64,000 nt of DNA, taken from NCBI GenBank assembly GCA_013400115.1, contig VXBP01003540.1:61095-125094 (forward strand), written 5' to 3'. The stretch comes from Rhinopomastus cyanomelas. Its lineage: Eukaryota; Chordata; Aves; Bucerotiformes; Rhinopomastidae. Below are positions 1 to 12,203 of this stretch, in pieces. Numbering within the stretch: position 1 is the stretch's first letter; every line of letters starts with the position of its first letter. The notes under the pieces are model-generated. The model had not been told where the DNA came from. It worked only from the letters and a program-made list of their open reading frames with translations, and did no database searches. The translations under genes and the position numbers were made by a program.

Positions 1-108
1 ACTAATTGCTTGTGAGAAGAGACCAGCACCAACCACTCCACAACATCCTTCCAGGTAGTTGTAGAGAGTGATGAGGTCTCCTCTCAGCCTCCTCTTCCTT
101 CCACATGA
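1..108 (-). mobile_element. CR1 LINE fragment (3' part of ORF2), cut by window edge
   Basis: Read on the minus strand, this matches the stretch of CR1 that encodes the end of the reverse-transcriptase ORF ('gaggagacctcatcactct', then the 'ctacaactacctggaagg' type motif). A close relative of the same segment occurs at 39070-39160 in the same orientation. The 3' end lies outside the window. It is a dead fragment with no open frame of its own. Confidence 0.8.
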
Positions 109-803
109 TCTTACATTCACCCTGAGAGTCCCAGGACAGCATTAAAATCATATTTCCACGTGAGTTGTGCTGGTTTCTCTTACATTCAAAGACCCTCTTT
201 AACTGTTTCCCCTTTGCTATGGAAAGCAACAGGTTTTCCAAGCTGCTGTCTTCACACTTACAGAGCCTCTCTGGAACTCTATACAACAGACACTTGAAAC
301 CTCTGACCACTATCTTCCCCTTAGGCATCACCTCTTCTGCTGGAGAGGCAATATGAACAACAGACTTATTTCCTTTGAAGAGTCCTGTTAAGCTTCTAAA
401 GGAGCATAGTGCCTATTTAATAACAAAAATTGTAAATGATAACATCTACAGAAACCATCAGCTTCTGCTCACAGGTTCTGTACTAAGGCAGCACATTGTA
501 CCCATTGTGTTCAATGTGCCTACCAGAAACCAGAGCCCCTCAGCTTCACTAGGACCAAACCACTCCTGCACATTTCCAGGAAAATACTTTCAAGTGGACA
601 GAGTTCCAGATACCTAAAAGGTTATTTGCTCCAGCAGTTGTGTGAGGTTTTATGTACTTCAGTGTGAAATGCACAGATAAACTGTTAAATGGACGAATGC
701 ATGTGCAGTAGAGTGTATTAAACACCTTTATTTTTGAAGGGAGGTTGGTGGCTAGAAAACAGATTTTGTAGGCGTAATTTTGGATTCCAGCTGCTAAGCA
801 GAC
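109..803. other. Intergenic DNA, nothing recognised
   Basis: Unique-looking AT-rich sequence. Open frames are short, lack splice context or familiar motifs, and overlap on both strands, as expected by chance. Confidence 0.5.
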
Positions 804-881
804 GCATCCCTGCCCATGGAAGTGGGGTTGGAACCAGATGATCTCTGAGGTCTCTTCCAACCCAAACGATTCTGTGATTTT
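804..881 (+). mobile_element. CR1 LINE 3' end, sense
   Basis: Contains the CR1 3'-terminal signature: a 'gatgatctctgaggtctctt' block, then 'ccaacccaaacgattctgtgat', close to the family's terminal octamer repeat (ATTCTRTG). Only about 80 bp remain, typical of severe 5' truncation. Confidence 0.75.
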
Positions 882-2079
882 GGATGGCAAGATGCCAGTG
901 CTTTGCTATGCACCACACTTGGCCTGACTAGTTGGAAAATCATGGGGTTGCTCTGGCACAGTGTGAAACACGTAGCTACAATGATCAAGGAACTATGGCT
1001 GGCAGGGGACAAACCAAATAAGTGCTATAATCAGTAATCCTTTATTGTGCTGAAAGGGATTTCGCTAAGACCTAAGATACTAAGAGTTACTGGAGGTACT
1101 TGACACTTTGAGTTCAGGGAGAAGAAATGATTCAGAGGAGATGGAAGGCCTGGCACATAACCAGCTGGCTCTTGAAAAGCTTAGGGTAGCTGTCAAATGG
1201 CTACAGATTCTTACAGAGATCAAAGTCTCCAGCCTTTAAAGTACATTAAGTATGCACTGTTTGTTTGAGTGGTGGCTGTGCACTGAAGTACATCCCAGGG
1301 TGTGGGGTTCAGCTATCTGGAATGAGACTTGGACAAGAGTATGCCTAGCACCTCCCTATCCTGAGCATTTTACTTTTCCCTCTGTGGAAATTGTGCATGT
1401 TGGAGGGGAAGAAGGCTGTGTGCCTGAATCTTGCTCTGCAGATATGTAAGAATTGATAAGAGCACAGGCAGCAGAACACAGACATTTGGAAGTGTTCCCA
1501 AGCCCATTGAGTGAGACAAGCCAACAGGACCAGAAACCTAAATAATAAGAATAATATGGTTTAATGGCTTATGAAACTATTAGTTATACATAGCAAAACA
1601 TAAAACAAAACAACAAATGAAATTTACAGCTTTTTATGGTAAATACTAAAAAATGAGTTTGAGGCATGAACACAGTGGAGCTATGTTATCCAGATGCCAT
1701 CTTCCTAGACACAGCAGAGAGCTCAGTGCTGGATTTTTACTGAAAATGTACATGCATGCTTCCATCCAAAGGAACCTCTAAACCAATGAAAATGCATATT
1801 AATACCTATATTCTCTCCAAATTTCTAGCACTTTGAGCGATAAAGACTGACAATACAGGCAGTACAGTTCCTTTGGCTTTTCCAGTCTGACCTTGGCAAC
1901 AAGAACCAATAACATTTTAGGTGCTAGCTTCTGCGTTTTCATTCCCAGTACGCAAGTAACGAGAACTACTGCCTCCCAGGCAGTTTACCGCTGAAATGAT
2001 GTTTTTGCTGTTAGGGAAAAAAACCCATCCAGGCCATGCAGCGTAAGATCAGAAGTCCTGTATTTAACAGTACACTGCG
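882..2079. other. Intergenic DNA, nothing recognised
   Basis: AT-rich sequence. No exon-like frame, RNA gene or complete repeat was recognised. Confidence 0.45.
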
Positions 2080-2462
2080 TAGAATGCTTTACTGAAGACA
2101 ATACAGACCATATCCACTGCTCTGCCATCATCCATCCACCTGGTTATGCCCTCATAAAAGGCTATCAGGTTGGTCATGTGTGATTTCCCTTTGGTTAAGC
2201 CCTACTGACTGTCCCTAATAACCCTCCTGTCCTTGCTGTGCCTGGAGACAGCTTCTAGGACAAATTGTTCCATCAGCTTTCCTGGGATGGAGGCAAGTCT
2301 GATCAGTCTACAGTTTCCTGGGTCCTCCTTCCTACCCTTTTTGAAGATTGGAGTGACATTTGTTATCCTCTAGTCCACAGGCACCTCTCCTGGTCCCCAT
2401 GACTTAGCAAAGATGATGGTGAGTAACCTAGCAATGTCTTCCACCATCTCTGTTAGCACTTG
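2080..2462 (-). mobile_element. CR1 LINE, reverse-transcriptase segment
   Basis: The reverse complement reads as the early RT domain of CR1 ORF2. It includes the region equivalent to 'VTPIFKKG', the block for the residues that close the thumb-proximal palm, and the 'LIEQFVLEAVS' type segment. Stops and frameshifts show it is inactive. Both ends are lost, including the 3' UTR, so it is an internal remnant of an older copy. Confidence 0.75.
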
Positions 2463-2707
2463 TGGAGACATAAAGATAGTTTATATGGAAAAGTTATATC
2501 ATACTGTCATCCAAAGAAAAGGAGCAAAAAACATGAGGAAATTGTGCAGAACAAGAGACTGAATCCCCATCTGAGTTTTGGGGGGTTTTATATGTGAAGG
2601 GAAATAATCATTGCTGTTTTTTACCTCTCCCAGTCTAGGTGACTGCTCTGTCAGTTGATCTGTCCTCTCTAGGACTAAAGAGAATTTAATCTTTAGGACT
2701 CATTTTG
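2463..2707. other. Short intergenic spacer between two CR1 fragments
   Basis: No recognisable feature. The flanking CR1 pieces lie in opposite orientations, so this spacer does not belong to a single element. Confidence 0.4.
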
Positions 2708-2857
2708 CCTGGGGAGGTGGTGGGAGCCCCATCCCTGGTGTCATTTAACGTCAGACTTGAGTGCCTGACCTAGATAAAGTTTTTCTTTGTAGGGAGGTTA
2801 GACTAGATGACCTCTAGAGAGCCCTTCCAGCCTAGAACATTCTATGAGTCTATGATT
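2708..2857 (+). mobile_element. CR1 LINE 3' UTR, sense
   Basis: Shows the end of the ORF2 product ('gaggtggtgggagccccatc' corresponds to the E-V-V-x-A-P-S-L segment) followed by the 3' UTR with 'ttagactagatgacctctag' and the terminal 'attctatgagtctatgattc'. About 150 bp, 5' truncated. Confidence 0.8.
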
Positions 2858-4097
2858 CCCAGCCCTCTGGAACTTCTTTCATTGCAGACTGCTTTTCCAA
2901 GTATTTCTTAACCCAGCTCAGACCCATTAGGTTCTTTTCTTCAAGACTAAACCCCATGCAGCCACATGTATGTAAGGTATACACGTATGCCCATAAAGAC
3001 ATACACACATACAGACTACTGAAGGCAGATCTGTTTCTGACTGTGAGGAACAGCAGATTGATGCAAGCTGATTCAACAGACACAAAGTTCCTTCCCCTGC
3101 CATAGACTCTTTATTTCACAGTTAGTGCCATAGAGGCTTTCTGAAATGGAAGCTGCATTCAGATTTTTTTCCCTTATTTTCTTTTCATGCCCTCCCTAGG
3201 TATTAGTGGATTTCTACCTTACCATCAGCCTGAGCAGGGATCTTTTAAGTTGTGCACACTGATGACTTACTGCAGTAAGTCACATGGTCATTCATTTGCT
3301 TCAGTTTTTGCCCCACATTTATTTTAGAAACTAATTTGAGATACACTGACTTGAAGAGTTAATTAAATTCAGGAGGCCAAGTAATGGGCCCAGCAAGGTC
3401 TGTTAGCACTGGCTGGTGAGGGAACAGGCAGATATTTATAGTACATAAAACAGAGATGAAGTCAGAAGTAATCCAAGATCCTTGGTGCATTATAACACGA
3501 TATATTGCAAAATACATGAAACACAACAGTAAACACATCAATAACTCAGTTTGCAAAAGACAGCTGGGACTGCAGAGGTAATGGAGGAGGAGGTGTAGCT
3601 CTCCCTAGGTAACAGGTCTGTTATCCCTGTATCAAAAATGCAAACTGGGGGAAAGCAAGACAACACTAAGATCCATTTCATGGACCCTCTTGGAGAAGCT
3701 GGATTTTCTCTCCCACTACAATGATGTGAATTTCTGTAGGCATTCAACAGGGTGTTTTGTTGGATGAAGACAAAAGAAAATGTGTCACCTGTTTGCAGGA
3801 TGCGGAAAGCTGACCCATCCTACCTGAACCACTTAAGAGAATCCCATAAGTTCAGTGCAATGGCTCAGCAATATATGTTGCTAGTCCTACCTGGAAAGTG
3901 ATATGTATAAGAAAGCAAGGCCTGCTTATCACCCTTCCTTGGAGTCCCTCACATTACTGCGTGTTAAATGTCCCTTTATTCCACAACTACTGTTTTGCAT
4001 AATTTTTCCATTACTGGAAGGTGTTCCATGCTATGCTTTTGCCAGCGTGGCAGTAGGAGAGGGAGCACACAACTTACCCTCTAGCCTGCTGAGACAT
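2858..4097. other. Intergenic DNA, nothing recognised
   Basis: No exon, RNA gene or repeat recognised. Frames of 60-78 codons here are composition-level noise. Confidence 0.45.
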
Positions 4098-4162
4098 AAC
4101 TTTCTTATGAAGACATTAGAAAGTACATAAGAACTTTCTTATGAAGACATAAGAAAGTACAT
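4098..4162. repeat. Tandem duplication, 34-bp unit, two copies
   Basis: A unit starting 'aactttcttatgaagacat' occurs at 4098-4131 and again directly after it at 4132-4162, with one substitution (attag/ataag). The high identity suggests a fairly recent slippage or small duplication event. Confidence 0.85.
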
Positions 4163-4659
4163 TTTCAAATACACTTGGATGTTTCTATGTCACAGCCCTG
4201 AAAACAATGACAGGAATATTAATGTGTATTTAGGGTCTGAATTTATACACCTGATTGTAGAGGTCTGGACTTGGGTGCTTTCATTGGGGAACTTATCTGC
4301 ATGCTTGCACCCTACGTGCTGTGAAATATATTATATAAAGGTTTATGTAGGAAATGGTATCATTAAGGAGTGAGGTCAGGCTATTCCTGCCTTTCATTTG
4401 GATCATAACATTCGACAAAACAGACGGCACGTACATATCTTTGTTAGTCCCATTCTGTTACCACAAAAGCGAAGCAGGCACTCATGTTTATGGAATTTTC
4501 CCCTGCATATTCTCTTGAAAGTCTAGGTATGAACATTAATAGTTCTGTATCCACAGTGCTCTACTGTATTGCCCTTTTAACTTTGTTGTTGTTGGTGTTA
4601 AGTGGGTGGTTTAGGGCTATCAAAACTGCAGAACAGATTCATTACTGTGACTTACTACC
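4163..4659. other. Intergenic DNA, nothing recognised
   Basis: No recognisable feature. Confidence 0.4.
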
Positions 4660-4732
4660 TCATAGATCATAGGGTTTGGAAGGGACCTCGAAAGGTCATC
4701 TAGTCCAATCCCCCTGCCACAGCAGGATCAGG
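4660..4732 (-). mobile_element. CR1 LINE 3' end
   Basis: The plus strand shows the antisense CR1 terminus: 'catagatcatagggtttgga' followed by 'agggacctcgaaaggtcatc' and 'tagtccaatccccctgccac'. About 70 bp, truncated at its 5' side. Confidence 0.85.
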
Positions 4733-7671
4733 CAGCAGCAGCTTGAATTCAAAGCCAACCTCCCCTCCCCCAAAGCAGAATGCATACATGAAGGCAGATC
4801 GATGTCCACCTTTCCTATTTGCAATAATTCATTTAGTTATGTTAATAAGAGCTATCTATTATTTTTGTCAAATTTCATTACAAAGCCCATTGGGGCTGAC
4901 AGGAATTATCTTGTCTCCTGCCCCAGTGCCTGGCTGCCAGATCGGGGAGGTGGATGTTAAGCGACGTTTTGCCATGGCTCATTTGCTCCTGCTGTGCTGG
5001 TTTATTCCATTTAGCTGTAAGTAGGATGAAGAGAGACAAGCTGCAGTTGATTTGCCCTGTGCTAGAGCACAGCCTTCAACCCTGTAATGACTGAAGACTT
5101 AGAGGTACAACTAGCAGAGCCACAGCGAGCTCCTACAGGTCATGATCTCTAACTGGACAACTACTTCTAAGGTGCATGCTGGAATTTTGCCTAGTTGGTA
5201 TGAAATCACTTCCTGCAGTTGTTAGTCATTGATAGCTCACATGTTCACCTGAAGCATACGTATATAATTGAAATGGCCATCAAAGGAGTTTGAAAACTAA
5301 GAGAGTAGGAAAGCTTGGGTCTACAAGCAATATTTCTGGAAATCCAAGAAGTCACAAAGAAATCTGTTGGAGAAACTGAGACAGCAGCATAACTGCAAAA
5401 CATGTTTTTCCTCTTGGTATTTTTTCTCTGAGAAATACATGTTTGTGCCCACAGCGGTGTTCACGTGCCAGTCTGGTCGATGGCCTCCTCCCATGTATTT
5501 TGTTCTTTTTTGTCATCTGACTTAGTTCTCTTTACAGGCAGAGCCTAGTTTGAGATTACACCTTCAGCAGTACTACCCACGGCGATGCTGTGAAAACCAC
5601 AGTGTGTGTCAGCTCTCTGCAGGACACTTGCCCGTACCTATAGACTACAGGCTAACAATTTCTGTGGGGGTCTTGCATCACTTAGCATGAAAGTGGGGAG
5701 CCAGTGACTGGCTTCGTGCTCCTATGTGCCTGAACTTTATGGTGCTTTAGCAAGGACATGAGACTCTTGCTCTTTTGGCCGGTGTCAGCCTGAGTGGGGG
5801 TTATCCCACAGAGAAGATAAGCAGCAGTGAGATGCCTGACTGAGGCTTTATTATGTTAAAAGGCCAGTAGGCAGCAAGAGAATATGTGTCATATAAGTAA
5901 AAGGATCCTGTTCTCTGAATCTCGAGTGGTGTATCTGCCCTGGCTTTGTTGTTTTATGCACAAATCAGTGATACTGAAGAAGAAAGAGACCCAGCCATGC
6001 TTCGAATTTACCATGCTGCTCTCCAGAAGAGCTGTTGTCAAAGGCCTGCTCTGTACAGATTCCTCAATGCACAGGAGCTTGGGCAAGAGCAAAACCCCTT
6101 CCTTGCCTAAAGGATGCACACAGCTGTGATTTTGCATTGAAGCCTTAAGACTATCCCTTGTTTTCTGCAGGAGACAGTCTTCCCTTTGCTAAGTACGGTT
6201 ATCAAGACAAAAAAGATTCCTTCCCCCACATACACATTTAATGCACCTGGACTTAATACACCATCCTGAACATCTCATGGAGCAAGTGACTCACCAAGTG
6301 TCTGGATTGCTAAACAGAAATCTAAAAAAAATCCAAAAGTGGATCACGTCATACAGGGTCAACTGGCCCCCAGAGGCACTTCCCTCCAGAAAGGCATTTA
6401 GCAGGAAGTTTTGTGTGTGACATGTTTTGTGAGAAGAACTTGAGGGCACCCAAATATTCTAAATTAAAACAGGTTTTGTCTCAGGCATTTAGCAAGTTAC
6501 TTAACAAAGAAACACATGCTGTTTAATTTTATCTGTTTAAAGTCTTATAAATTCTTCCCAGAAGTCACTAAGACAAAAATAAATTCTGTTTAATGTTTTC
6601 TTCCACAGAAAGAATCAAGCTCCAAAATTATAATATTGTGAATCTATAGGATTCAAGAGATGATAAAAGTCAGTAATTTAGTGGATATTGTATTTCTGCC
6701 CAGGCATGATTAAATTTTACAAACCTGACACTACCCACTTGCTTAGCTCCTGCAGAAGCATCTAAGATTTGTAAGAGCCATTCAAAATTCAAAATTAAAG
6801 ACTAAACAGCATAAAAGGCTGTAAGAGAAGCAGAAAACTTACTTTGTCTGAAGAGTTTGCGTTCTCATCCTTTACAGAATGACGAGAAAACAAAATGTCA
6901 CTTTGGGTTAATGTCGCCTCTGCCTTGCTCAGCCTGTCTTTGGTGCGTGTTGCATTGTGTGACAGCAAGCATCCCATGAGCTGAGCTGAAAGCAAAGCTT
7001 CAAAAGAAACATAACTACATGATTCCTTTTTCATTCACATTGTCTGTCCCCAGGCAGGTATTCAGCTTTCATAAGTGATGAGCTTGTTAAAGTTTCTGCT
7101 TCTTAAAAGCCCCTCAGGGAGGTATTTTCTGCCGTTCTGTATTTAGAGTCTGATGCTGCAAACATTTCTTTGCAATGTCCTTGTTCAGCTATCAGCATAT
7201 CATCAACAGCTTGGATTTATCACATGCACATCTTCCCATGGATCTTTAATGTTGGTTAACAAATCAGCTTTGGGAATCAAACAAATAATGATAGATCTTC
7301 TAACAGTATATAGAATTTTTGTAGCATCACAGTTTATTTGCTTTAACAAAATTGCTCTTTTAGTTGTCCGCTTGTGAAATTTGCTTTCAAGCCAAGGGCA
7401 TGCTGAGGCCAGTGTTTGTGTATGCATGTCACCCATGAATAGCAGTTGTAAGGAACGATAGAGAGGATCTTAGAAAAAATGACCCATGAGGATAAAATAG
7501 CCAGAAACCACCTTGGAAAACACCTGCAACTTAAGTCTTTGGAAAGAAACTTTCCAGGAGAAACCCAAAATATCTTTTGACTGCATAGAAGTTCTGGACA
7601 CAGTTCTTCTATTATTTTAAACTAATGCACAAGACACATGCATACATTGATATTGCATTTTGATTATTCAG
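4733..7671. other. Intergenic DNA, nothing recognised
   Basis: About 2.9 kb without a convincing exon, RNA gene or repeat. Overlapping frames on both strands at 5884-6137 argue against real coding. Confidence 0.45.
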
Positions 7672-7862
7672 CTCCTGGCTGGCTCAGCTGGTAGAGTACA
7701 GGACTCCAAAAACAGTGTCGTGGGTTTGAGTCCCAGGTGGGACAGCGTATCAGTCTGGGCTGGGTACACCAGATGCTGTAGGCTTGCCTTGCTCGAGCAG
7801 TGGGTGGCTGAACTTAGGTGATCTCTCAAGGTCTCTTCCAACCTGTATGATTCTGTGATCTA
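7672..7862 (+). mobile_element. tRNA-derived SINE with CR1 tail (passerine TguSINE1-like)
   Basis: The head resembles a tRNA gene with both internal RNA polymerase III promoter boxes. The A box is at 7680-7691 (tggctcagctgg) and the B box at 7723-7733 (ggtttgagtcc), about 31 bp apart as in tRNAs. The arm between them is closest by eye to tRNA-Ile, but it does not fold as a functional tRNA. After a linker, the tail (about 7815-7862) is a CR1 3' end: 'ggtgatctctcaaggtctct', then 'tccaacctgtatgattctgt'. A tRNA head joined to a CR1 3' tail is the layout known for avian SINEs mobilised by CR1. TguSINE1 of songbirds (tRNA-Ile head) is the best match I know. Family assignment is inference. Confidence 0.7.
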
Positions 7863-8233
7863 GTCATTCTAAAAACTGCCTGATTAGTGCTGTCTCCTCT
7901 ATCAGATGGTATTTTCAACAGAGTATATATTTGACTAAGAATCATAAGCAGAAAGATAAATCTTAAAAAATAATCCAACTTTGACCAAGAGCTATTCCAT
8001 CTTTCTATTATTAATAGCACAGTATGGGTCCAGAACTTTTTGTGTTTAGGGATTTTAAAGAGTCTTGCTACAGGCTTGGCAGAGTAGCTGTTAAAGTGAG
8101 CAATATACCCAGGCTTGTGGAGCATTAGAAGATGAAGATACAGGAACCTGTAATAAAGAAGGTTGCAAGAGTGTAATCTTGTAATCTAGGACAATGACCC
8201 TAGATGTTAATGGAGCATTTAGCTAACATTAAA
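7863..8233. other. Intergenic DNA, nothing recognised
   Basis: AT-rich spacer between the SINE and a CR1 cluster. Confidence 0.4.
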
Positions 8234-8318
8234 ATCATAGAATCGTAGAATCATCAGGAATTGGAAGGGACCCTGCAAGATCATCCAGTCCAACTTCCCT
8301 GCCACAGCAAGATCACTT
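8234..8318 (-). mobile_element. CR1 LINE 3' end (first of three in a cluster)
   Basis: Antisense terminus with doubled octamer ('aatcatagaatcgtagaatc') followed by 'aattggaagggaccctgcaa' and 'gatcatccagtccaacttcc'. It is 5' truncated after about 85 bp and lies 12 bp from the 3' end of the next copy. Confidence 0.85.
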
Positions 8319-8330
8319 CACTGGAAAAGT

Positions 8331-9188
8331 TATAGAATCAGAATCACTCAGGGTTGGAAGGGACCACCTGATCATCCAGCTCCAACCCCCCCACCATGGG
8401 CAGGGACACCGCACCCTAGACCAGGCTGGCCAGAGCCCCATCCAGCCTGGCTTTAAACACCTCCAGGGATAGGGCCCCAACCACCTCCCTGGGCAACCCA
8501 TTCCAGGCTCTCACCACTCTCATGGTGAAGAACTTCCTCCTCACATCCACTCTAAATCTACTCATCTCCAGCTTTGCTCCATTCCCCCTAGTCCTGTCAC
8601 TACTCGCCATCCTAAATAGTCCCTCCCCAGCTTTTTTGTAGGCCCCCTCTCAGATACTGGAAGGCCACAGTAAGGTCACTTTGGAGCCTCCTCTTCTCCA
8701 GACTGAACACCTCCAATTCCCTCAGTCTAGCCTCATAGGGGAGGTGCTCCAACCCTCTGATCATCCTCATGGCCCTCCTTTGCACACGCTCCAGCATTTC
8801 CACATCCCTCTTGTAGTAAGAGCTCCAGAACTGGACACAGTACTCCAAGCAGAGTCTCACCAAAGCGGAGTAGAGGGGGAGAATCACCTCCCTCGACCTG
8901 CTGGCCACACTTCTGATGCAGCCCAGTACCAGCTTTGCCTTTCGGGCCACAAGTGCACACTGCCGGCTCATGCTGAGCCTTTTGTCCACAAGCACCATCA
9001 AGTCCCTCTCCTCAGGGCCACTCTTCAGCCAGTCACTGCCCAGCCTGTATTTGTGCCTAGTATTGTCTTGACCCAGATGCAGGACCCTACACTTGGTCTT
9101 GTTGAACCCCATCAGGTTGGCCTGTGCCCACCTCTCTACCCAGTCTAGGTCCCTCTCCATGGCATCCCTTCCCTCCAGCGTGTCTTGT
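8331..9188 (-). mobile_element. CR1 LINE, 3' UTR plus C-terminal third of ORF2
   Basis: About 860 bp. The 3' UTR is at 8331-8470. Upstream on the minus strand, a frame at 8612-9160 encodes 182 residues of the C-terminal part of CR1 ORF2 (RT thumb and following region), with familiar blocks such as 'KCRVLHLGQDN', 'QRRAMRMIRGLEHLPYEARL' and 'FSLEKRRLQSDL'. A second frame (8416-8610) continues it ('FTMRVVRAWNGLPREVVGAL'), so a frameshift near 8611 separates the two. 5' truncated near 9188, no endonuclease, and therefore immobile. Confidence 0.93.
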
Positions 9189-9211
9189 TCACACCTTTAA
9201 AAATCAGATAT

Positions 9212-9488
9212 TCATAGAATGGCTGAGGTTGGAAGGGAATTCAGAGATCATCTAATCACAATCCCCCTGTCATGGGCAGGGACACCTGTCACTAGAACAG
9301 GTTGCCCAGGTGCCCATTGAACACTTCCAGAGAAAGGACATCCACAACTTGCCTGGGCAGCTTGTTTGAGTGTCTCAACACCTTCATTTCTTCTAAGATC
9401 TAATCTATATCTACCTTCTTTTACCTTGAAGCAATTTCTGCTCAGCCTATCACTAGGCTCCCTTGTGAAAAGTCCCTTCCCAGCTTTT
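9212..9488 (-). mobile_element. CR1 LINE 3' end plus ORF2 C-terminus (third in cluster)
   Basis: Begins with the antisense terminus 'ttcatagaatggctgaggtt', runs through 'tgtcatgggcagggacacct' and reaches the conserved ORF2 tail block near 9420-9486. It is more diverged than its neighbour at 8331-9188, so probably a different subfamily and age. Confidence 0.85.
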
Positions 9489-12033
9489 CATGTCCTTAGC
9501 TGTGCTAAAGTGTGGAGCTTGGTAACCAACAAAATGACTTTCCCTTGGCAGTCCCATGCGTGAACCTTTATCTGTCCTTTCTGTAGCCTGAACCTTAAGC
9601 TGCAGAGCCCCATACATGGACAAGGGCAATTGGGAACTTGAGGGAGACTGGGTGTCAGTTTGCCTGAGGCTTGTTTCCATTGCCCACCAACACCTGGTTC
9701 CCTTCCTTCCACCTGGTGGCAGAGACACTGGGGAACCTGTGCTTTTTGTGGAGCCCCCATCTGCCTACTGTGTCTCAGGCATGACATAGTGTGGCTCCAC
9801 TAGTCTATCTCTCTCTCACACTCTGATGCTCCTCAACCACTATCTCCTCTTTCATCTCTTCCATCATTTGTGGTGTCTGCTGAGAAGCTATCATAGCTTA
9901 GTGTATCTTGGATAAACTACCCTGACAAAGGGCAACATTTTAGCAGCATTAAATTCTTTTTCTTTTGATAAAACAAGAAAAATAACTTTAAAATACACTT
10001 GAAGATGTAGTCTGTGAAAAGCTCGGGTAGCTATGGTAACTATATCTTTTTCTCTTATGATTTATTACTACTTAACTGCATGAATGTTACGTGATCTTAT
10101 ATCTCTTCTCTTGTCCTATATAACTATTGACGTTATAGTGCTGTAATAATCTAGGACATAAATGGTGCAGGGTGAAGAGATACCTGTGTCATTCCAGTTA
10201 ACCCATTCCATTAACCCACTGAGTGCAGGGCCGCTGCAGAGCAGTAACAAAGCTTCTCCTTTCCTCAAAGCTTTATTAAATATGCATTTCAATCTGTAAT
10301 GTTGCCAAATTGTTTCAATTTCCTTCTTATTTAGTGCAAATTATTTTGGAACTGTTCCGCAGAAACGCGTTTAACAGGCCTACCTGAGATGGTTAATATT
10401 AGTAAGGTCAGATGAAAAAAAGTGCGGAAACTAAACTAATCATCTTCCAGCCCCTTCACAGACTCCTGGTGTCCACAAGGCAATGTGCCAGTCATTTCAA
10501 GTAATAGTGGAGAGGGACCATTATGCATTTGGGAATTTTATTTATTGGAAGGAAGACCTTAAGCGTCTGAAGTTTTTCATTTCCCTCTGCACTGACCTTG
10601 CATTGGAGTTTTTGCCTGCAACAAGATCAGAATTGATTGTGGTGATTTATACTTCACTCTCCTTCTTGATTTTACTTCAATGTCCATAAAAAAATGATTG
10701 ACTTGCAAAGTGTTCCTTCTTCAGATGGGGCCTGGAGAGGGAAGGCAGGTAATCACCTTCTGGGAGCTGTTGCTCTAAGTTTTTGTACTAAGAGATTTTA
10801 CTCTAAGAAGAATATCTGTATATAACTCGTAGCATTTTGGAGGAAGGGGATGTTGCAACAACGAAGTAAGAAGTTTTAATTGTGTGTATAATTGCACACA
10901 GTATATTGACTGTTTGCTGTAGCTCTTGCTAGTTGTTTTGAAGGTCCCTCCAACGTTTCACGTACACATCACTGTTTAGGTAATTTCAAAATGTCTGCAA
11001 GACATGGAACTACAACATGGGATGACATATGAAGGAAGCATTTTTGTTCAGTTATTATAAGTCAATGTATTTTATATATTACATGTTTCAAGTCTTTAGA
11101 AAATTACTTAAACCATATGTAAGTTCGAATTCTTTGAATTAATGTCTTTCTTTGTCTATGTACTTACAAGCTTACACTTGTGCATACAACTAATTTACCA
11201 CTCTCTTTCTGCACCGCTCTTAGAATTGCTTCAGTGTTCTAGACAACATATTGCCATCCATCAGGAATACTCAAGCCATGGTCCACAAAGAATATACATT
11301 AAATCTTACCAGTTGGGTAACTCATCTGGGAACCACAAGAAAAATATTATTGTATTCAGTTGGGTTTTTTTTTGGTAAAAACACTTGACCAAGAACAGGA
11401 GACATGTATAAACAAATGTTCTGGTCTAAAGAGCTTACAGTTAAAAGCCCTTCAGAAAATTACTTACGTACATATGAAAAATCCAATTAACATTAAAGAC
11501 ACATACTATAAAGTCCAAGGAATTATTGTTTTCTAACAGGATTTTTTATTAATGTGTGGTATTTGGAGCATATGTTTGACAGGCAGCGTAGGACATATAC
11601 TGTTTACTCTAGGGTTTCTTTAATAATTGGCCTCAAAGAGACATTTTGGTATTTGAAAGAGAGAACAGTTCTTTATTCTGAAAGTGCCATCAATGGGATG
11701 CAAATGTCTATCAAATCAGATATACTCGGTAAAATCCCGAGTCTTAGATAATGAAAGCACAGATAAATTATAAAAGAAGTAGTGCAGACATTAAAAACAG
11801 GCTGGAAAAATGGGCAGCTACAAAGCTCATTACCTGCCAATCCTACAGTATTTGTATTTCATTAAAGAGAGGATCATTTCAGGTACTGAGGCAGAGCACT
11901 GAACTCATAAACTTCTAAGATGTTTCTAATTTTCCTATTAAACACAGGAATGCTGGAAAATGGTAGGCAGCTTGTATCAAATAAATGCCTCTTCAAACAA
12001 AAACATTATCAGAGCCAATCAGTGATTTCCGAT
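9489..12033. other. Intergenic DNA, nothing recognised
   Basis: About 2.5 kb of AT-rich sequence. Short open frames near 9453-9787 overlap each other on the same strand in different frames and show no family motif. Confidence 0.4.
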
Positions 12034-12203
12034 TCCCTTCTTGGCCACAAGGGCACGCTGCTGACTCATGGCCACCCTGCTGTCCACCAGGACCTGCAGG
12101 TCCCTCTCTCCTACACTGCTCTCCAACCTATAGGTCAGTGCTCAACTGACTGGTAGCTGGGGTTGTTCTTTCCCAGATGCAAGACTCTACACTTCCCCTT
12201 CTT
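12034..12203 (-). mobile_element. CR1 LINE, internal ORF2 fragment
   Basis: The reverse complement gives the RT-distal block 'GKCRVLHLGKNN', followed by the region equivalent to 'ERDLQVLVDSRVAMSQQRALVAKKG'. Both ends are missing. Confidence 0.8.

Noticed and set aside
7672..7745. Possible functional tRNA gene
   Set aside because: A and B boxes are present, but the acceptor and anticodon stems do not pair properly, and a CR1 tail follows. Better explained as a SINE head.
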